Made by a program: the position numbers and the translations under genes. A stretch of DNA of 64,000 nucleotides from Arbacia lixula (taxonomy: Eukaryota; Echinodermata; Echinoidea; Arbacioida; Arbaciidae). This document shows positions 1-13,900 of this stretch, piece by piece; the first letter of the stretch is position 1; the number at the start of each line of letters is the position of its first letter. Below the pieces are notes generated by a model. That model did not search any database. It worked only from the letters and a program-made list of their open reading frames with translations, and was not told where the DNA came from. The stretch spans positions 5,946,179 through 6,010,178 of the forward strand of contig OZ022588.1 of NCBI GenBank assembly GCA_963669155.1, in the 5' to 3' direction.

Positions 1-1855
1 GCTTTGGGGCTACCATCAGAAACACACTGTTTTGAATAATGTGCATAATATGTGCATTATCTGTACATAACAAAAATTGGGTACTGGTCATAATGTGTTA
101 CCCTTTTGAGAAAAGTGACATATGACACATACATGAATTAAGTTTCATATAGTTGTCTTTTCCCCCAATTGTATAAGAATTTCCCCAGGAACGCACATGA
201 AACCACTCAGATCACAAGCTTCTTTCAACAAAATTCCAATATTTGCACTTGTCTGAGAAAAACACACCCATATGTTTTCCAACTGCTTTCTGTTTTTCTT
301 TTATTTATTTCTTATTCCAGAATTACATATGAGATATGTTATCTATTATAATTTGTGCTTCACCCTGACCTATTAAGGATACTTCATATTATCAGGTGAG
401 GATCACAAGGTACACACATGCTATCACTGAAAGGGAGTACAGGGAGATACGGAAAACAAAACAGGAAGTAATATGCTCTGCACCTTTGAAATAAGCTCCC
501 TTCTTTGAAAAAGAAAACAAGTCAAGAGACTCTCTATCCCTAAAGTGTGTAAATGTGTCTTGCAATGTCTTCAAAGCCCTTAAAAAATAAACAACATTGC
601 GTAAGTTTAATATAGAGGAGAAGAAAGGGGGAAACTACAAGTTCTTGTGTTTTTAGATGATTTTATGTTAATAACTTTCCTGACGGCAGAATGTTGCATG
701 AGATCCCTCCTCCAGGCTCACTAGACACATGTTTTTTTTTGTTTGTTAAAATGTGTGTATACTCATTTAAAGGGATAGTTCACCCTGAGATTGTGATGTT
801 AAAAAAAAATCATTGTCAGTTCAGGATCTACAGGTACAAGACTTAACTTACATGACAACCCGGCAAAAACTCAAATTCAAAGGTAAAAGTCTGTATAATT
901 CAACTTACAGTTATACACTCTGATGGAGGTTTTTATTACTTTTTTAAACAGCATTCATCACAACTTTGTATTTAATCCCTACAAACAATATATCCTACCT
1001 TTAATCATCTCATTACCATGGGCCTACAGCTGGGTAGACTCTAAATACAATGGGTATCATGTGGTATTGAGCGGGTTTAACTAATTCGTTGGCAATTTTA
1101 TCAGCAGCAAAGCACAGAGTCTCTGCCTGTGGTGAATACGGAAGTTCTTTGATAACCCGTAACTAAATATTTGTTTTAATTATCTCACAAATTGTTTTGC
1201 CACCAGAGCAATTTTTATCAGATAACAGTGATAGTCAGTCCATGGGAATATTTTCTGGCCATCTTCGAAAAAACAAAAACAAGAGTTAGTGTTAGTTTTG
1301 GATTCCCCTCCACCCCACCCCCTCCCCTTCTCTAAAAATAATACAAATATCAACTATTTCTGTACTTCCGTTTGTTTCCGTTGGGAATTTTGTTCCACTT
1401 TCTGAAAGATGTTGTTTTTCAGCTGAATAAGTCACCCTGAGCTGAACTTAAATGTCTAAAAGAGCCCTTCAAGGGGAAGACAACCCTTTCAAATAGGTTG
1501 ATCGATGTCTATTCATAGCTTACTGTAAGTTTCCATGTGATATGGTATTTTACACATTGTGCAACTTCCAGTGACGCATGGAGATTACAATTTCTGTGTC
1601 ACCAAACTTATCTTTCCATTTCCATTTCACCTCATATTTTTGGTTGAATAACCAAAAAATGATGGGCTAAAAATGTAATGAAAACAGGAATTCATCTCTC
1701 CATTCTTTTCACTGCAAACAATATATCCTACCTTTTCACTTTTCTACCTTTTCACTTTTCACCTTTCTACTTTTTCTTCCCCATAAGTGGGCTGAAATCA
1801 CAATACCAATTGTGTTAACAACATTTTTACCATTTTAGTGCATTTTTGTACTTAC
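1..1855. other. Left-edge intron sequence of FIRRM
   Basis: AT-rich noncoding sequence. One end of the GGGATAGTTCACC repeat occurs at 768-795. I could not recognise the remaining FIRRM C-terminal exons on either strand. The short ORFs at 169-351 and 392-574 match nothing I know. Confidence 0.6.
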
Positions 1856-1936
1856 TCGATTCAAGAAGTCGACAACTCTGGCTTGGATGTCATCTTCTCT
1901 GATGCATTCTGGGACAACGGACTCATGGGAAGTCTC
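1856..1936 (-). CDS. FIRRM: FIRRM exon 16 (codons 777-803), last exon found
   Basis: Encodes ETSHESVVPECIREDDIQAR then VVDFLNR (human NHEEIVPQCLSSEETKNKVVSFLEK). Acceptor AAATAG, perfect donor GTAAGT. No later exon was recognised at 1-1850, so the C-terminus should lie further left. Confidence 0.85.
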
Positions 1937-4900
1937 CTATTTAGGGGGGGAAATTAAAACATAGTATCCGCATATCTTAAATTAGTATTTATCAAGAACA
2001 AAAATTAGTAGGGCAAGGTAATATTCTGTATTTTGCTTCTTTCAAAAACTTTTTCTTTTTTGAGATGCTTCATGATATTTATGTTAAGCCAAATGCTAAT
2101 GCAACATATATCATTGTGCATTTTTTTCTTTGATGTTGTTCAATTCCATCTTGATGTCTTTGTCAATGATGATCAATAAGTACTGATTAATTTTCTTTAT
2201 TTGGGGTAATAGACATTATGAGCAAAATGATAAAAACAGATTTTCTCCTCTCCTTTTTTCAATGAACTTCCTGAATCTGCTGGAGGATGTATTGATTTTT
2301 TTATGGGACAATGGGACAAGGAATGTCTGTAGGGAAATACGTGGTTGTGCAAAAATGCAAACGAAACACCTCTACGGGTGTGGAATAATGCGAATGAAAC
2401 ACATGAAGAATTAATCTACTCCTACTAGTGTCTCTTTTCTACACAAGAATTATGGACAGAGCAAGAGGAGGAAAGACAAGACGTAATGGAATTGTAATGT
2501 TTCTTGCACATACATTACCTCAGCAAATGAACTGAATGCCTCTAGAGCATGTTGATGTACAAGGTGGTTCTGATCAGACAAGACAGTCCCAAATAACTTG
2601 GGAATTTCTTCCAAGATTGATGATTGCTGCACGAACAAGAGGAAAGGGAGAAGGGGTAAACAGGTGATGAGAAGGGAAAAGGGATGAAGATCAGGAAGAG
2701 AAGGCAGAGAGAAAGGAAGAGTAGGAGAAGGAAAGATGGAGAGGAAGAAGGGAAAGGAGAAAGAAAAGGAGAAAGAGAGGGAGAATGAGAAGAAGGAAGA
2801 GAGGGGCAAGGGGGAGAGTAAAGAAGAAGACAGGGAGAAGGAAATGCAAAAGAAATAGGAGCATTTGGAATGCGAATGGTGAAGAGGAAAAAATCAACAA
2901 GGAAAAACATATTACAAAAAGAAAGATGAAGAATTGTTTAAAAAGTCAAAGAAAGAGGGGAGGAAAAACACAATGGGAAGACACCATACAGACTTGATGG
3001 TAGAACTAGGGTATTGTTTCATGTTAAATGAAACCCCCTCACAAAATTTACAGACTATGACATGCATTGGCATATTTGATCTGGGTAATGATATTCCATA
3101 GAACATCAGGATTTATCCTTGTATTGATGATTACTGCAAGAATTGATAAGAACATTCTGAACAAAACTTTACATCATCCAGAATGCAAGCCAGGGAATCT
3201 TGATAAGCAAAAGCAAAAACATTGGTGTGCCTCTAATAAATCTGAGGGTGATGAATCTATGATCAAATTGGAAAGGAAACACATAACTGCTGCTGCTGAT
3301 GGAAAGAAAATTATATGACGACAATATCTAAAGTACCGAACATCGAGTCAACATAATTTTGGCAGTAAGTTTTGCTTGGTGAATTACCTCAATATCATAA
3401 TCTTTGCTTTCTTTGGGGTCCTATTTCTTGTGCGATTGTGTGTGTGTGTACTTCTCATATATGTTTTAATAAAAGCTTGTGATAAAATGAGCTGAATTGG
3501 AAAGTGTTTTGAAACTGACCATTTAGAAGTAAAAAAAAAAAGTTATGAAATCTTACCTCTGGAGAATCATCCAGTGCCTTCTTGGCTAATTTCCGCAACA
3601 GACAGATGCAGGCTAGTCGGAAAGTCAGTGGGGAATCTTTCTTCACTGTGGTGTTTGCTATCCTCAAAAGCTATGAAATTGCAATGAAAGAAATAATCAT
3701 GAACAATTATATAAACATAAATAATTAATAATTGAGCTCACTCGACCACACAGAATCAATCATACTGAAAGTCTGTGACATGCCGTCCCATCAGATCAAA
3801 ATTAGCAAAGCAGTTTTCAAAGAGTTATATACAATCAAGCAATATTGTATCCATTTAGATATATGACCATAATTCATACACAACTTTGTTGAACTACAGT
3901 AGCTTACTCTTTGCAAATGGAGATTGATTCTACCCATGATAGCATTTCGCATATTTCATTTTGAAGTTTTTGAGCTCACAAGCTGTACACTTGCGATCTC
4001 ATGGAAAGTGATCATGAAATAATATTAATAAGCATGCAGAAATGTAAAAATAATTACATATCACACTTGCACATCCTTATCTAATTAAATATTTTTGTCC
4101 AATTTTCAGGTTACCTTCAAAATGTAATCTGGCTTCAGTTGATGCAAGAGTTGAGCAGATACAGCCACAATAGAACCAAATACTGTTGCTGATAGCTTAT
4201 CCAATGACACGGCAGCACAGAAGTTGTCTAGGGCCAGTGCCAATGGCTCTGTAAGGCTGTCTGTGATTGGTGGACTGCCGTTACAGCATGTTAACAGTCT
4301 CTGCACGCACTCAACGCTTGTGATCTATTATTGAAGGTAAAGCAAATCAGCAAGTTATCGTGTTACGTGAGGGTGGGCCTAAAGATTAATCTTAGAGTCC
4401 AACATATCTGGTTTCACTGTGGGACATGTTTTTGAGAAAAACATATATAGAATTGATTTGATTTCATTCATCTATATGACCAATGACACTTTCACTGGAG
4501 TGATGTTGTTTAGAACCAGCAACCTGCATAACAGTTGATATGATGACACCACTTCTGTACTCACATAGAGTACTGAAGCGTGACGTCATTTGAGCTTTAT
4601 TGTCGAGACAACTGGTTCTAAACTATGCGGGTAGAGCAAGCAGCAGTGATCACAGTGGGGACACTAATTGAAGGTGTTCGACAATAGCCCGCTAGATTAT
4701 ATCGGTAAACCTCTCACTGGTGTAATTTTCTTTAGAACCAGTTGTCTTGACAGCTTGCTAACATGATGACACTCCTTTGGTACTCTATAACACGCACCAT
4801 CCCTTCTGACAGGTTGCAGACCCAACCCAGATTCCAGCTTGTTTACAAGTAGTCAGTTTCAGCTGACATTCTTTGCTGTCAGATGAGTGTGAATTGCTCC

Positions 4901-7900
4901 CTGCCCACCATTCAATGCTAATTACAATCTGTAGATTGCATTCTGAAATTTATAAGCACAGGTGCAACAAAGTTTCTCTTTGTTCAGGAAACCTGAGCTA
5001 TTTTACATCACTCTCTTGATAGCATCCAATCTACAGCCCCTAGAGAAAGAAATGCGTGTTTGCCTATTTGTTGTGAATTATGGATAAGTCTGGAATTAAT
5101 AATCAAAGATGAGATTTGGGGAATAGAATTAGTACTTGACAAAATTCTGTTAATTTACCAGATAAAAATGTTATTATGATACTTCAAATCATGTATTACC
5201 ATGAAGTAGCATATAAAGATATTAAACACATAATAATGTAAATAAAATGGGTATCATATGGCATCCAGGTACTAACCAAATGCTCAGCAGAAGTCGCATC
5301 TCTCTTTGCACTAGACTCGCCACACCAGTTGTTTAGCGCTTGAGTGCAATTCTTGATGAGTTGGCCACACACTGCATTTGTCACAGAGTCTGGGAAGGAG
5401 GGTAGAGGGAGTCTTGACCACAGCTCTGCATGCCGTTCTGGTGGATATACTGCAAATAACTCCAGCTATCAGGAGCAGGGTAAAGAATGAAGGAAAAGTG
5501 AGTAAAAGTTTGTGTAATAAAAACATGAATTAATATCTTTGTTCCTTTCTTTTCACTTACTTTTCAATATTCTTTGCTTCACAAGCAGATTAAATCCAAG
5601 ATAACATACAACTACATGGTGTTCCTAAATGTTAAACTCTTTTCAAATACACCCTCTCACAGTGAAGACCATTCACCCGAACCCCCCTTCCCTCTTCCTG
5701 ATTAGGGTTAAGGCACATCAAAAACATATTATTGTGTGTATTATGTTATATTTTGAGACATTAAACACATGGATCCTACAGAATATCTTAGCTGAAGGGG
5801 TTTGGAAATCAAGATAAATTATTTCCAAAAGAAAATTGGTCATTTTGTTGGTCGAGAGCCAGAGAGGCATTTAAGTCGTAAGCTTTGAGAACCAGAAGGG
5901 CACTTCAGCTACAGACTTTTGACACTATTTTAAAGTGCCCTCAGGTTCATTAAGGTTCATCTCTCATTCCCATTTAGCTCTCAACAAGCACTTCGTCAGA
6001 CTCTTTGCATCAACTAATACTACATTGCATCAATGAGACATTGATTTTTCTTTTCTACCTGATGATCAGCCGCCATAAGGGGGATTAATCTACGGAGAAG
6101 GAGAGTCAAATGTAGGTATGCAGGACTGTGATTGGTCGACACAGAGGTCAGGAGGTCAAAGAGGAAGACCACATGCTGCTTGCACAAATCCGCTGAACCA
6201 TACCTGTGAGTGGTGAAGGAAGAAGCAGTAAGGAAGAAGTATATAGGATGAGGAAAGTGATAATGAGGGGAAATAGGAAGAGAAGGAGGAAGAGATGGGA
6301 AGTTAGATGGAGTGAAAGAAAAGGAGGGAGGGATGAGACAGAGAGGAGCCAGACAGACAAATATAGAGAGATAGAAGCCAGAAAAAAGTACAGAGAAAAA
6401 GAGAGAGAGAGAGATAGAGGGAGATAAGGCAAGTGGAAAAAGAAGTAGACAGGGAAAGAGATAAATAGGATTTAAGAAAAAGGTGAAAGAAAGAAGAGAA
6501 TGATCAGAAGTTGGTCTATAATTGCACATAGTAATAATTATTTTATATGATTTTCACAATGGCAAAAGTTTATTTAGCTAGTAATATAGGTGGGGCTGAG
6601 AGGCCCATCTAAAAATGGAAACCAATGATTGATCTCGACATGCATTAGCGACCAAGCAGCGAGATCAATATTCACCATTTGTAAACCAATAGATCGCAAA
6701 CGAGCGGCACAAAGACCAGGCGAGCCAAAAACTATGTTTCAGGTCTATAAATCTTGAACAGGTTCTTATCATTGAACACATTTTACCTGGATACAAAACA
6801 CCATACGTCCATGGCGACCATTACACACGCCCAGTCGTGGCTCAGAATGTTACGCAGCAAACAGCTTTCCAAGACGGTGAAAAGCCTCCTGGACAATGTG
6901 GCAGCGAAACCGCAGAGATGCGTAATGACATGTTCGTACAAGCTCACATTGCACTGGGGACGGCCGCTCAGCATAATACCAGGAACGGTCACAGGAAGGT
7001 TAAACTCAACAAAACCTGTGAAAAAAAGTGGGTGAATCTGATTGATGTCTGTACTGTAAGATATGTGTTGAAACCTTCACAATCCTCGGAAACCACAACA
7101 AAGAGATTTAGCTCATCAAAACCTGTGTGGAAAAGTGCCTTTGATTGATTGTGTTACTGTGACATCTGTAGAGAAGTCCCTACAAGTTTGTTCTATTAAA
7201 CATCATGATATCATAAACTAATGCAAGAATATGTCAATATTTTCCACATATAACAGTCAAGATAGCATATATCCAGTAATTGACAGGATCATACAGAGTT
7301 CTTTATTGAGAATTATTATAAAACAGTACAACAGATACTATTCATACAACAATATTACGCTGCAGAAAGTAGTGAAATTAAAATTAAACAAAATTTTGAC
7401 TTGGGAAGAACTTCAGACAGATTTTTGACCGGCCTGACTCTCTAATCTTTATTGCATTACAAAATATTTGTTTACGTACATTGTCTGAAAGCTGAGAACA
7501 AGGAGGGCAGCAATCCATCTCGCGGTTCATCCTCTGGCATGAGACTCGGATCAAGCCACATGTGACGGGCGTCATCTGTTACCGCGGGCAACAGCTTGAG
7601 AACGGTGACGAGGGTCAGCATGTGCGCCAATGCCTGTTTGGCTGGGAGATCTGGGGGAGGGAGAGAAGATGGCAGCGTCATTATCCAAGCATTTTCTGGA
7701 CATGTGGAAGAAAATATCACATCACTCCAATGAGATACTGATATCTGTTGTTCTGTCGGCTGCTACCTGGGAAGTGGTTTGGTATTAAATCATGGACTCA
7801 AGACTGATTTTTTATAAGGGTCTGTACCATTGGGGTCCACGAATTGTTGAAGGAAGGTAAGAAATGTTTTTTTTTTATGAACAGGTGGTCTTTGTAAAAT

Positions 7901-10900
7901 TTACTTTAAAGGGTTGCTTCACACTGAAATCAAGTTGGTTTGAAGAAAAGCAGAAACATGAAAAAAAAATTGAGGAAAATCCGTCAGAGGATAAGAAAGT
8001 TATTATCTTTTAGAATCTTAATCTCATGATGACATGTGTGAGGTGCTCTTCCATATGTTATGTGCTGTATGATTCCATAAATTGCTATATTTCTGTTTTT
8101 GATGGAGGAATATTTGTTTGCTCATAGAGATATGTGTGTAAATACGTGTTTTTGATGTTGTATCAAATGCACAAGTAAAATGATGCATATCCTTTTGAGA
8201 AAATCAACATTTAAAAAAAAAATAGTACACAATATATGGAAGAACATGATCTCACGTGATAAAAATCAAAACTCATAAAATCAAAACTTCAAACAATCGT
8301 AACTTTCTCATACTTTGATGGATTTTCATCAAACCTTCACTAATATGTTACTTTCATGTTTCTGCTTTCATTAAAACCAACTTAATTTCAGGGTGAACTA
8401 TCCCTTTATTACAGGTTTCAATTATTGTAAGCATTGTTCAAGGTATATCAGCAATGTGGTGCTTATGGACAGGTGGTTGATCACTAACGCAGGTTTCACT
8501 GTACTACGAAAATATTTCATATGAGTCCATACCTCGATTTGTTGCGAGAAGAGTTTCACAGAATCTCCTATTCGTGATGAAGAGTTGGATTAGAGGTTCA
8601 ATGCCCACCAGAACCGACTGCTGAATTTCCTGTACTGCCCTCTCCGATATTGATGTCACCATTAGGCTTGGTGGGACGAGACTAAAACACAAGGCATTAG
8701 CAATATTGTGTCTCGCCCACTTGCGAAAATAACCAGAAATATCGCGATCTCCGTTGCTATGCAAAAGAATTGTATCCCTGGCATATTGTGAAATATCTGC
8801 CATAGAATGTAACATTCCATAAATGAGAAGGGCTATTTCACGCAATGCTACTTCCTCTATCTACTCCCCCTCCCCCACCTTCCCCCTTCTTTGAGATGGA
8901 ATAAAAAGCCTCCACCAAGTTCTATTAGATTAGACAAAGACAAAACAGGATGATAATCAGTTGCACAATAGAGGCGAAGTAAACTTTGTCTCTGGGGGGC
9001 ATAGAAATGTAAAAAGGTTAAAATTAGTGCTGCAGTTGAAAACTGAACATGGAATAAAGTTTATATAAGAAAGTTTGTCAACAGACATGAATAATGCTGA
9101 ACATTATGATTGTAATAAGGCATGCATGTAAAGTGAACAAAGTAGAATAATTTTTTTGGAGACTTGATAACCTGTCAGGGGAAAAGTGAATGATTAGAGA
9201 GAGTTTAAAAGCAACAATTTTGAACAGATATGAGTAATATTATGGCATTGATATTGTATATGTGGGAAGGTTAAATATGTTTGTGGTTGCAGTCCAGCTG
9301 AGGGTTTCTAGATGATTTGTACAATGTAGTGTCATAATGAGCTTATTATTTAGAGAAACATTTCTTGAAAGCATTAGTGATTAAAACCTTTTATGGCAAG
9401 TTGAATAGTGCATATAACCATAAAAGTAAAATGCATGCGTAAAATTGAAGAGAACACAAAACACTGTGATCCTTCAGCCACCTTGCACTGAGTATTTATG
9501 TATAGTTTTAAAATTCAAGTTAATATTCTTTCAAGTGCAAAATGTTGCCCGGCACCCGCGACACGGACGCAGATCACATATCATATTATTCACAGCAGTT
9601 TTTGTTTTGTATTAAAACTCCGCACTTCATACGAAAGTAATGTATGGACATCCATCATCCAAGTTTGATTGCCATTGTAGCAACATGTGATGAGTTATGT
9701 GTGATAAGAGAGTCTTGCAAGTAAACTTTAACGTATGACCTCAAATGACCTTTGACCTTATCATGTGACCTCCAACGGTACCATAACATGAAGGTACCCC
9801 CAGTGCATCTATGACCCAAGTTAGGTTGTAATCCAAGCAACCTATGTGAAGTTATTTGTCAAAAGAGAGTCTTGCAGGTAAACTTTAATGTATGACCTTT
9901 GACCTTATCCTGTGACCTCCAACAGCACCATAACATGAAGGTACCCCCAGTGCATCTATGACCCAAGTTAGGTTGTAATCCAAGCAACCTATGTGAAGTT
10001 ATTTGTCAAAAGAGAGTCTTGCAGGTAAACTTTAACGTATGACCTCAAATGACCTTTGACCTTATCCTGTGACCTCCAACGGCACCATAACATGAAGGTA
10101 CCCCCAGTGCATCTATGACCCAAGTTAGGTTGTAATCCAAGCAACCCATGTGAAGTTATTTGTCAAAAGAGAGTCTTGCAGGTAAACTTTAACGTATGAC
10201 CTCAAATGACCTTTGACCTTATCCTGTGACCTCCAACGGTACCATAACATGAAGGTACCCCCAGTGCATCTATGACCCAAGTTAGGTTGTAATCTAAGCA
10301 ACCCATGTGAAGTTATTTGTCAAATGAGAGTCTTGCAGGTAAACTTTAACGTATGACCTCAAATGACCTTTGACCTTATCCTGTGACCTCCAACGGTACC
10401 ATAACATGAAGGTACCCCCAGTGCATCTATGACCCAAGTTAGGTTGTAATCCAAGCAACCTATGTGAAGTTATTTGTCAAAAGAGAGTCTTGCAGGTAAA
10501 CTTTAACATAGAAAAAGAGAGTCTTGCACATACTCTTTAATATATGACCTCAAATGACCTTTGACATCATCACATGACCTCTGACAACACCATAACATGA
10601 AGATACCCCTAGTGCTTCTATCAACCAAGTGTGGCTGCCATTGCTGTAACAGTTGCCAAGTTATGGATCATAAGAGAGTCTTGCAGGTAAACTTTAACAT
10701 TTGTGACGGACGACGGACGGACGACGGACGACGGACGGACGACGGACGGACGACGGACGGACGACGGACGGACGACGGACGGACGCCATTTGGATCCCTT
10801 AGTCTCGCCTTCACCTCCGGTGGGCGAGACAAAAAGCAGGAGGGTGTTCAAAGTGTCTCAATTTGCATTTAAATAATGTGATTATAGTGAGGGAAACAAT

Positions 10901-13900
10901 GAAATTCTTCTATTTCATCTTTGACTTAGAGTTTTATGAAAAGTTCTTCAGCTTTGGTTGAAAAACGTGAATGTGGATCTATAACACCTTCACTGCCTGC
11001 CACAAAGCTCTACAGTTGTATGTATAATTGGTGCAAATACCAAATAGAAAGATAACTCCATTTTATCAAGGATCTTTTATATGATTGGTATAAATAAGTG
11101 CTGAAAAAAGTGAAAAAACAACTCATGTGCAAGATAAAATTCAAGTCTCCAAAATTTACATACAGTGAAACCAAAGACTGCTTGAGGGAGACAATATAAG
11201 TGCTGTCTTTATAGCCAGGTGATCTTTCTATACAGGTGCTAATTATATCAAGTTCCACTGTCTGTGTAATTGGTGCAAAAGAATGGCACATCACAAGTTC
11301 AAAATACCTCTGGAGTACAAGGAGAACATTAGCAACACTCGGTCCACATTCCTCCCCACATTCCTCCATGAACTCCTTGGCAAGATGGTGCAGCATCTTG
11401 AAGCACAGACTGCAGACTTTCAGGGTGCGGCTGAAGGCTTTTGCGTCCCCCTCCTGCGAGCCCCGCCCGTCCCCGTCCTCCTCCCGAGGCGTGTGTGGGG
11501 CTTTGTCCAGGGCGTGGCTGTAGTGAGACTCCACCTCTCTGCACAGCGAGTCGACCAGCGGTGCTACCTGTTTGTAATACAATAACAGGCACATGCTCAA
11601 CGCATCTTCGATTGCAAGCTTCCCATGTTTTCAAAGAGATAATTCACTCAAATTAAAAGGGGATTTTCAAGGGTGTGGCAATAGTGAGACTACACCTCAT
11701 TGCACATGGAGTTGACTAGTGGTGCTACCTGTTTGTTAATAACAATCCAGAGCACAATAAAAGATACATGCACACCTCAACTGCACCCAAGCTACACACA
11801 TTTTCAAAGGGATAATTCACTCATGTTACCATTTGTCTACCAGATAATGGCTACCAAGTGATAATGACGCCATTCTACCAAGTCCTCAAATCACTGCCTC
11901 AAGTCATGGCATGGTCTCCTATTTCTTTGCTTATTTTTCAAACAATCTTTTCACAATGGAGAGTAACAGCAAAACAAAGATTATATCATTTTTTGTCTCT
12001 TTGCAAACATTTAATTCTATGAATATAAGCTCTGGTATAGACTGGGATAGGCTCACCTGGAATGAGCTGTCGATGGCGTGCTTATGCTTGGTGACGAGTT
12101 TGACGAGGAACCGCCAGGTGCTGATGAGCAGGGTTGTATCCATGCCACTGATGATGCTGCACAGATCATGGAAGCCACTGCAGACTAAAAGACAGGAGAT
12201 GATCACAGATAAACTATCAACTACAGTGAAACCTGTACAGAAGGACCACTCAAGGGAGTCAAGAAATGTGGCCTTTAAGAGCAGGCGGTCTTTAAGTACA
12301 GGTTATTTTACACAGGTTTCAAGGAGAAACATTTTTCAAGGGAAACACACAATGTAGTCTATGTGCTTTAGCCAGGTGGTTGCTAGAGCAGTTTCACTGT
12401 ACTGCTACTGAAAAAATACTGGCTATGTCTATGGGTGCCTTCGACAGTTATTGACGAAGTAATTAGTTGCACATACGTGTCACTGGTGCCTCAAACGAAA
12501 GTGTTTTTTATTTGTTTTCTATTCCTCATCAAGACATTATGATGCAAGAAGCTAAATATCGCTTATCCCAAACATATGTTTTTTTTTAATAAGCTACATA
12601 AATACAGAAGAGCCATTCACATATGCTTTTTTGCAGCCTATCAGTTGTAACTTACTCTAAATGCTAGAGGTTGGATAAGAATCATCTACATCACAAATTG
12701 GAACTTCATGTAAATTGCAAATCCCATGATTCAATTTTGTTTTGATGTAAGTGTGTATCGTGTGACAAACCAAGCCATAGTCAGCAGTCTACATATTGGT
12801 GGAAATGAAAAGGCTGCTAACCATTTGGAAGGACATGTATATCGCCCTCTTGTGTCTCGGAGATGACATCCAGCAATGCCATAAGTGCCTTCTGCAGGCT
12901 GTAGGCACGCTTGAACAGAACGGAAAGCTGCTCCGAGACTGAGGCAAAGCGGTCCCCGTATATCGTATGACTGTCCTGGGCGTTGGATGGTAAAATTAAG
13001 AGAATGTGGGAGAAAATGGTCAAGTGGTATTGGTTATGGTGCATTTATATCGATATACATAAACCCTCTCAGTACCACATTATGAAAACCCTCTAGGGAC
13101 TGAGAAGGTTGAAAAATTTTCATGTTTAAAGGGCATTAAAGTGGAGATGAATTTGATTATTTTTAGGTCGCATTTACCCTTGGTGTGCCACATGCGCTTT
13201 TTTTTCTTCAAAATTTATACAAACAAATCCAATAGCATCAAACACTGAAGGATACCCTTTAAGCTTGTCCTGTAAAATGTCCATGTACCTTACAATGACC
13301 AAAAGACCTCTGGATGACAGACAGGACGTTGCTTGGCAATGACTCGATGGTATTCAAGGAAACCACTTCCCCAGATGATGGAAGCACATTCTGGACGCAC
13401 GTCTCCAGACTAGTGATGATTTCTACCAGCAGCTGCACAGGAGAGAGAGAGAGAGAGAAGAAAAAAATAACCTCTACATTTCATATGTCCCTCAAAAGAA
13501 TGCATGGGCGCTCTGGATAAGCGCCCCCTCTAATAACTAAAGAGACCCTGTGAAAAATAATATTTCTTCAAAGAAATTGAGTATTTTTCTCATTTTTAAT
13601 GCCTCTGTTACATTTCAAACCATTAATATACACAAATCAGGCAGCATTCGGTCAGGCACAATAGTGACCATTATACCTTTACTATGAAACACTTGGTGAA
13701 TCACAACAATTTCACCTTCCACACCATCTTATAAACAAATAAGTAATATAATATACTATAATAATACGAACTAAACATAATGGTAATATTTTCAATGAAA
13801 AAAAAAATTGGGAGATAAAATAGGCTGCATAACTTTCTTGAGTTGTCTTTTTTAAAATTGTATTTGTACATAATGGCCATTTCACTAATGTTTTGAAATG

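Noticed and set aside
2450-2910. Long minus-strand Ser/Leu/Phe/Pro-rich ORFs
   Set aside because: They translate a purine-rich tract and stay open by composition in several frames. Only the FIRRM exon 15 part (2519-2626) is real.
6020-6529. 169-codon minus-strand ORF
   Set aside because: Only its 6059-6203 segment is FIRRM exon 11; the rest is polypyrimidine intron.
9600-10710. CRISPR-like regular repeats
   Set aside because: The units are direct 157-bp tandem monomers without spacers, in a eukaryotic intron.
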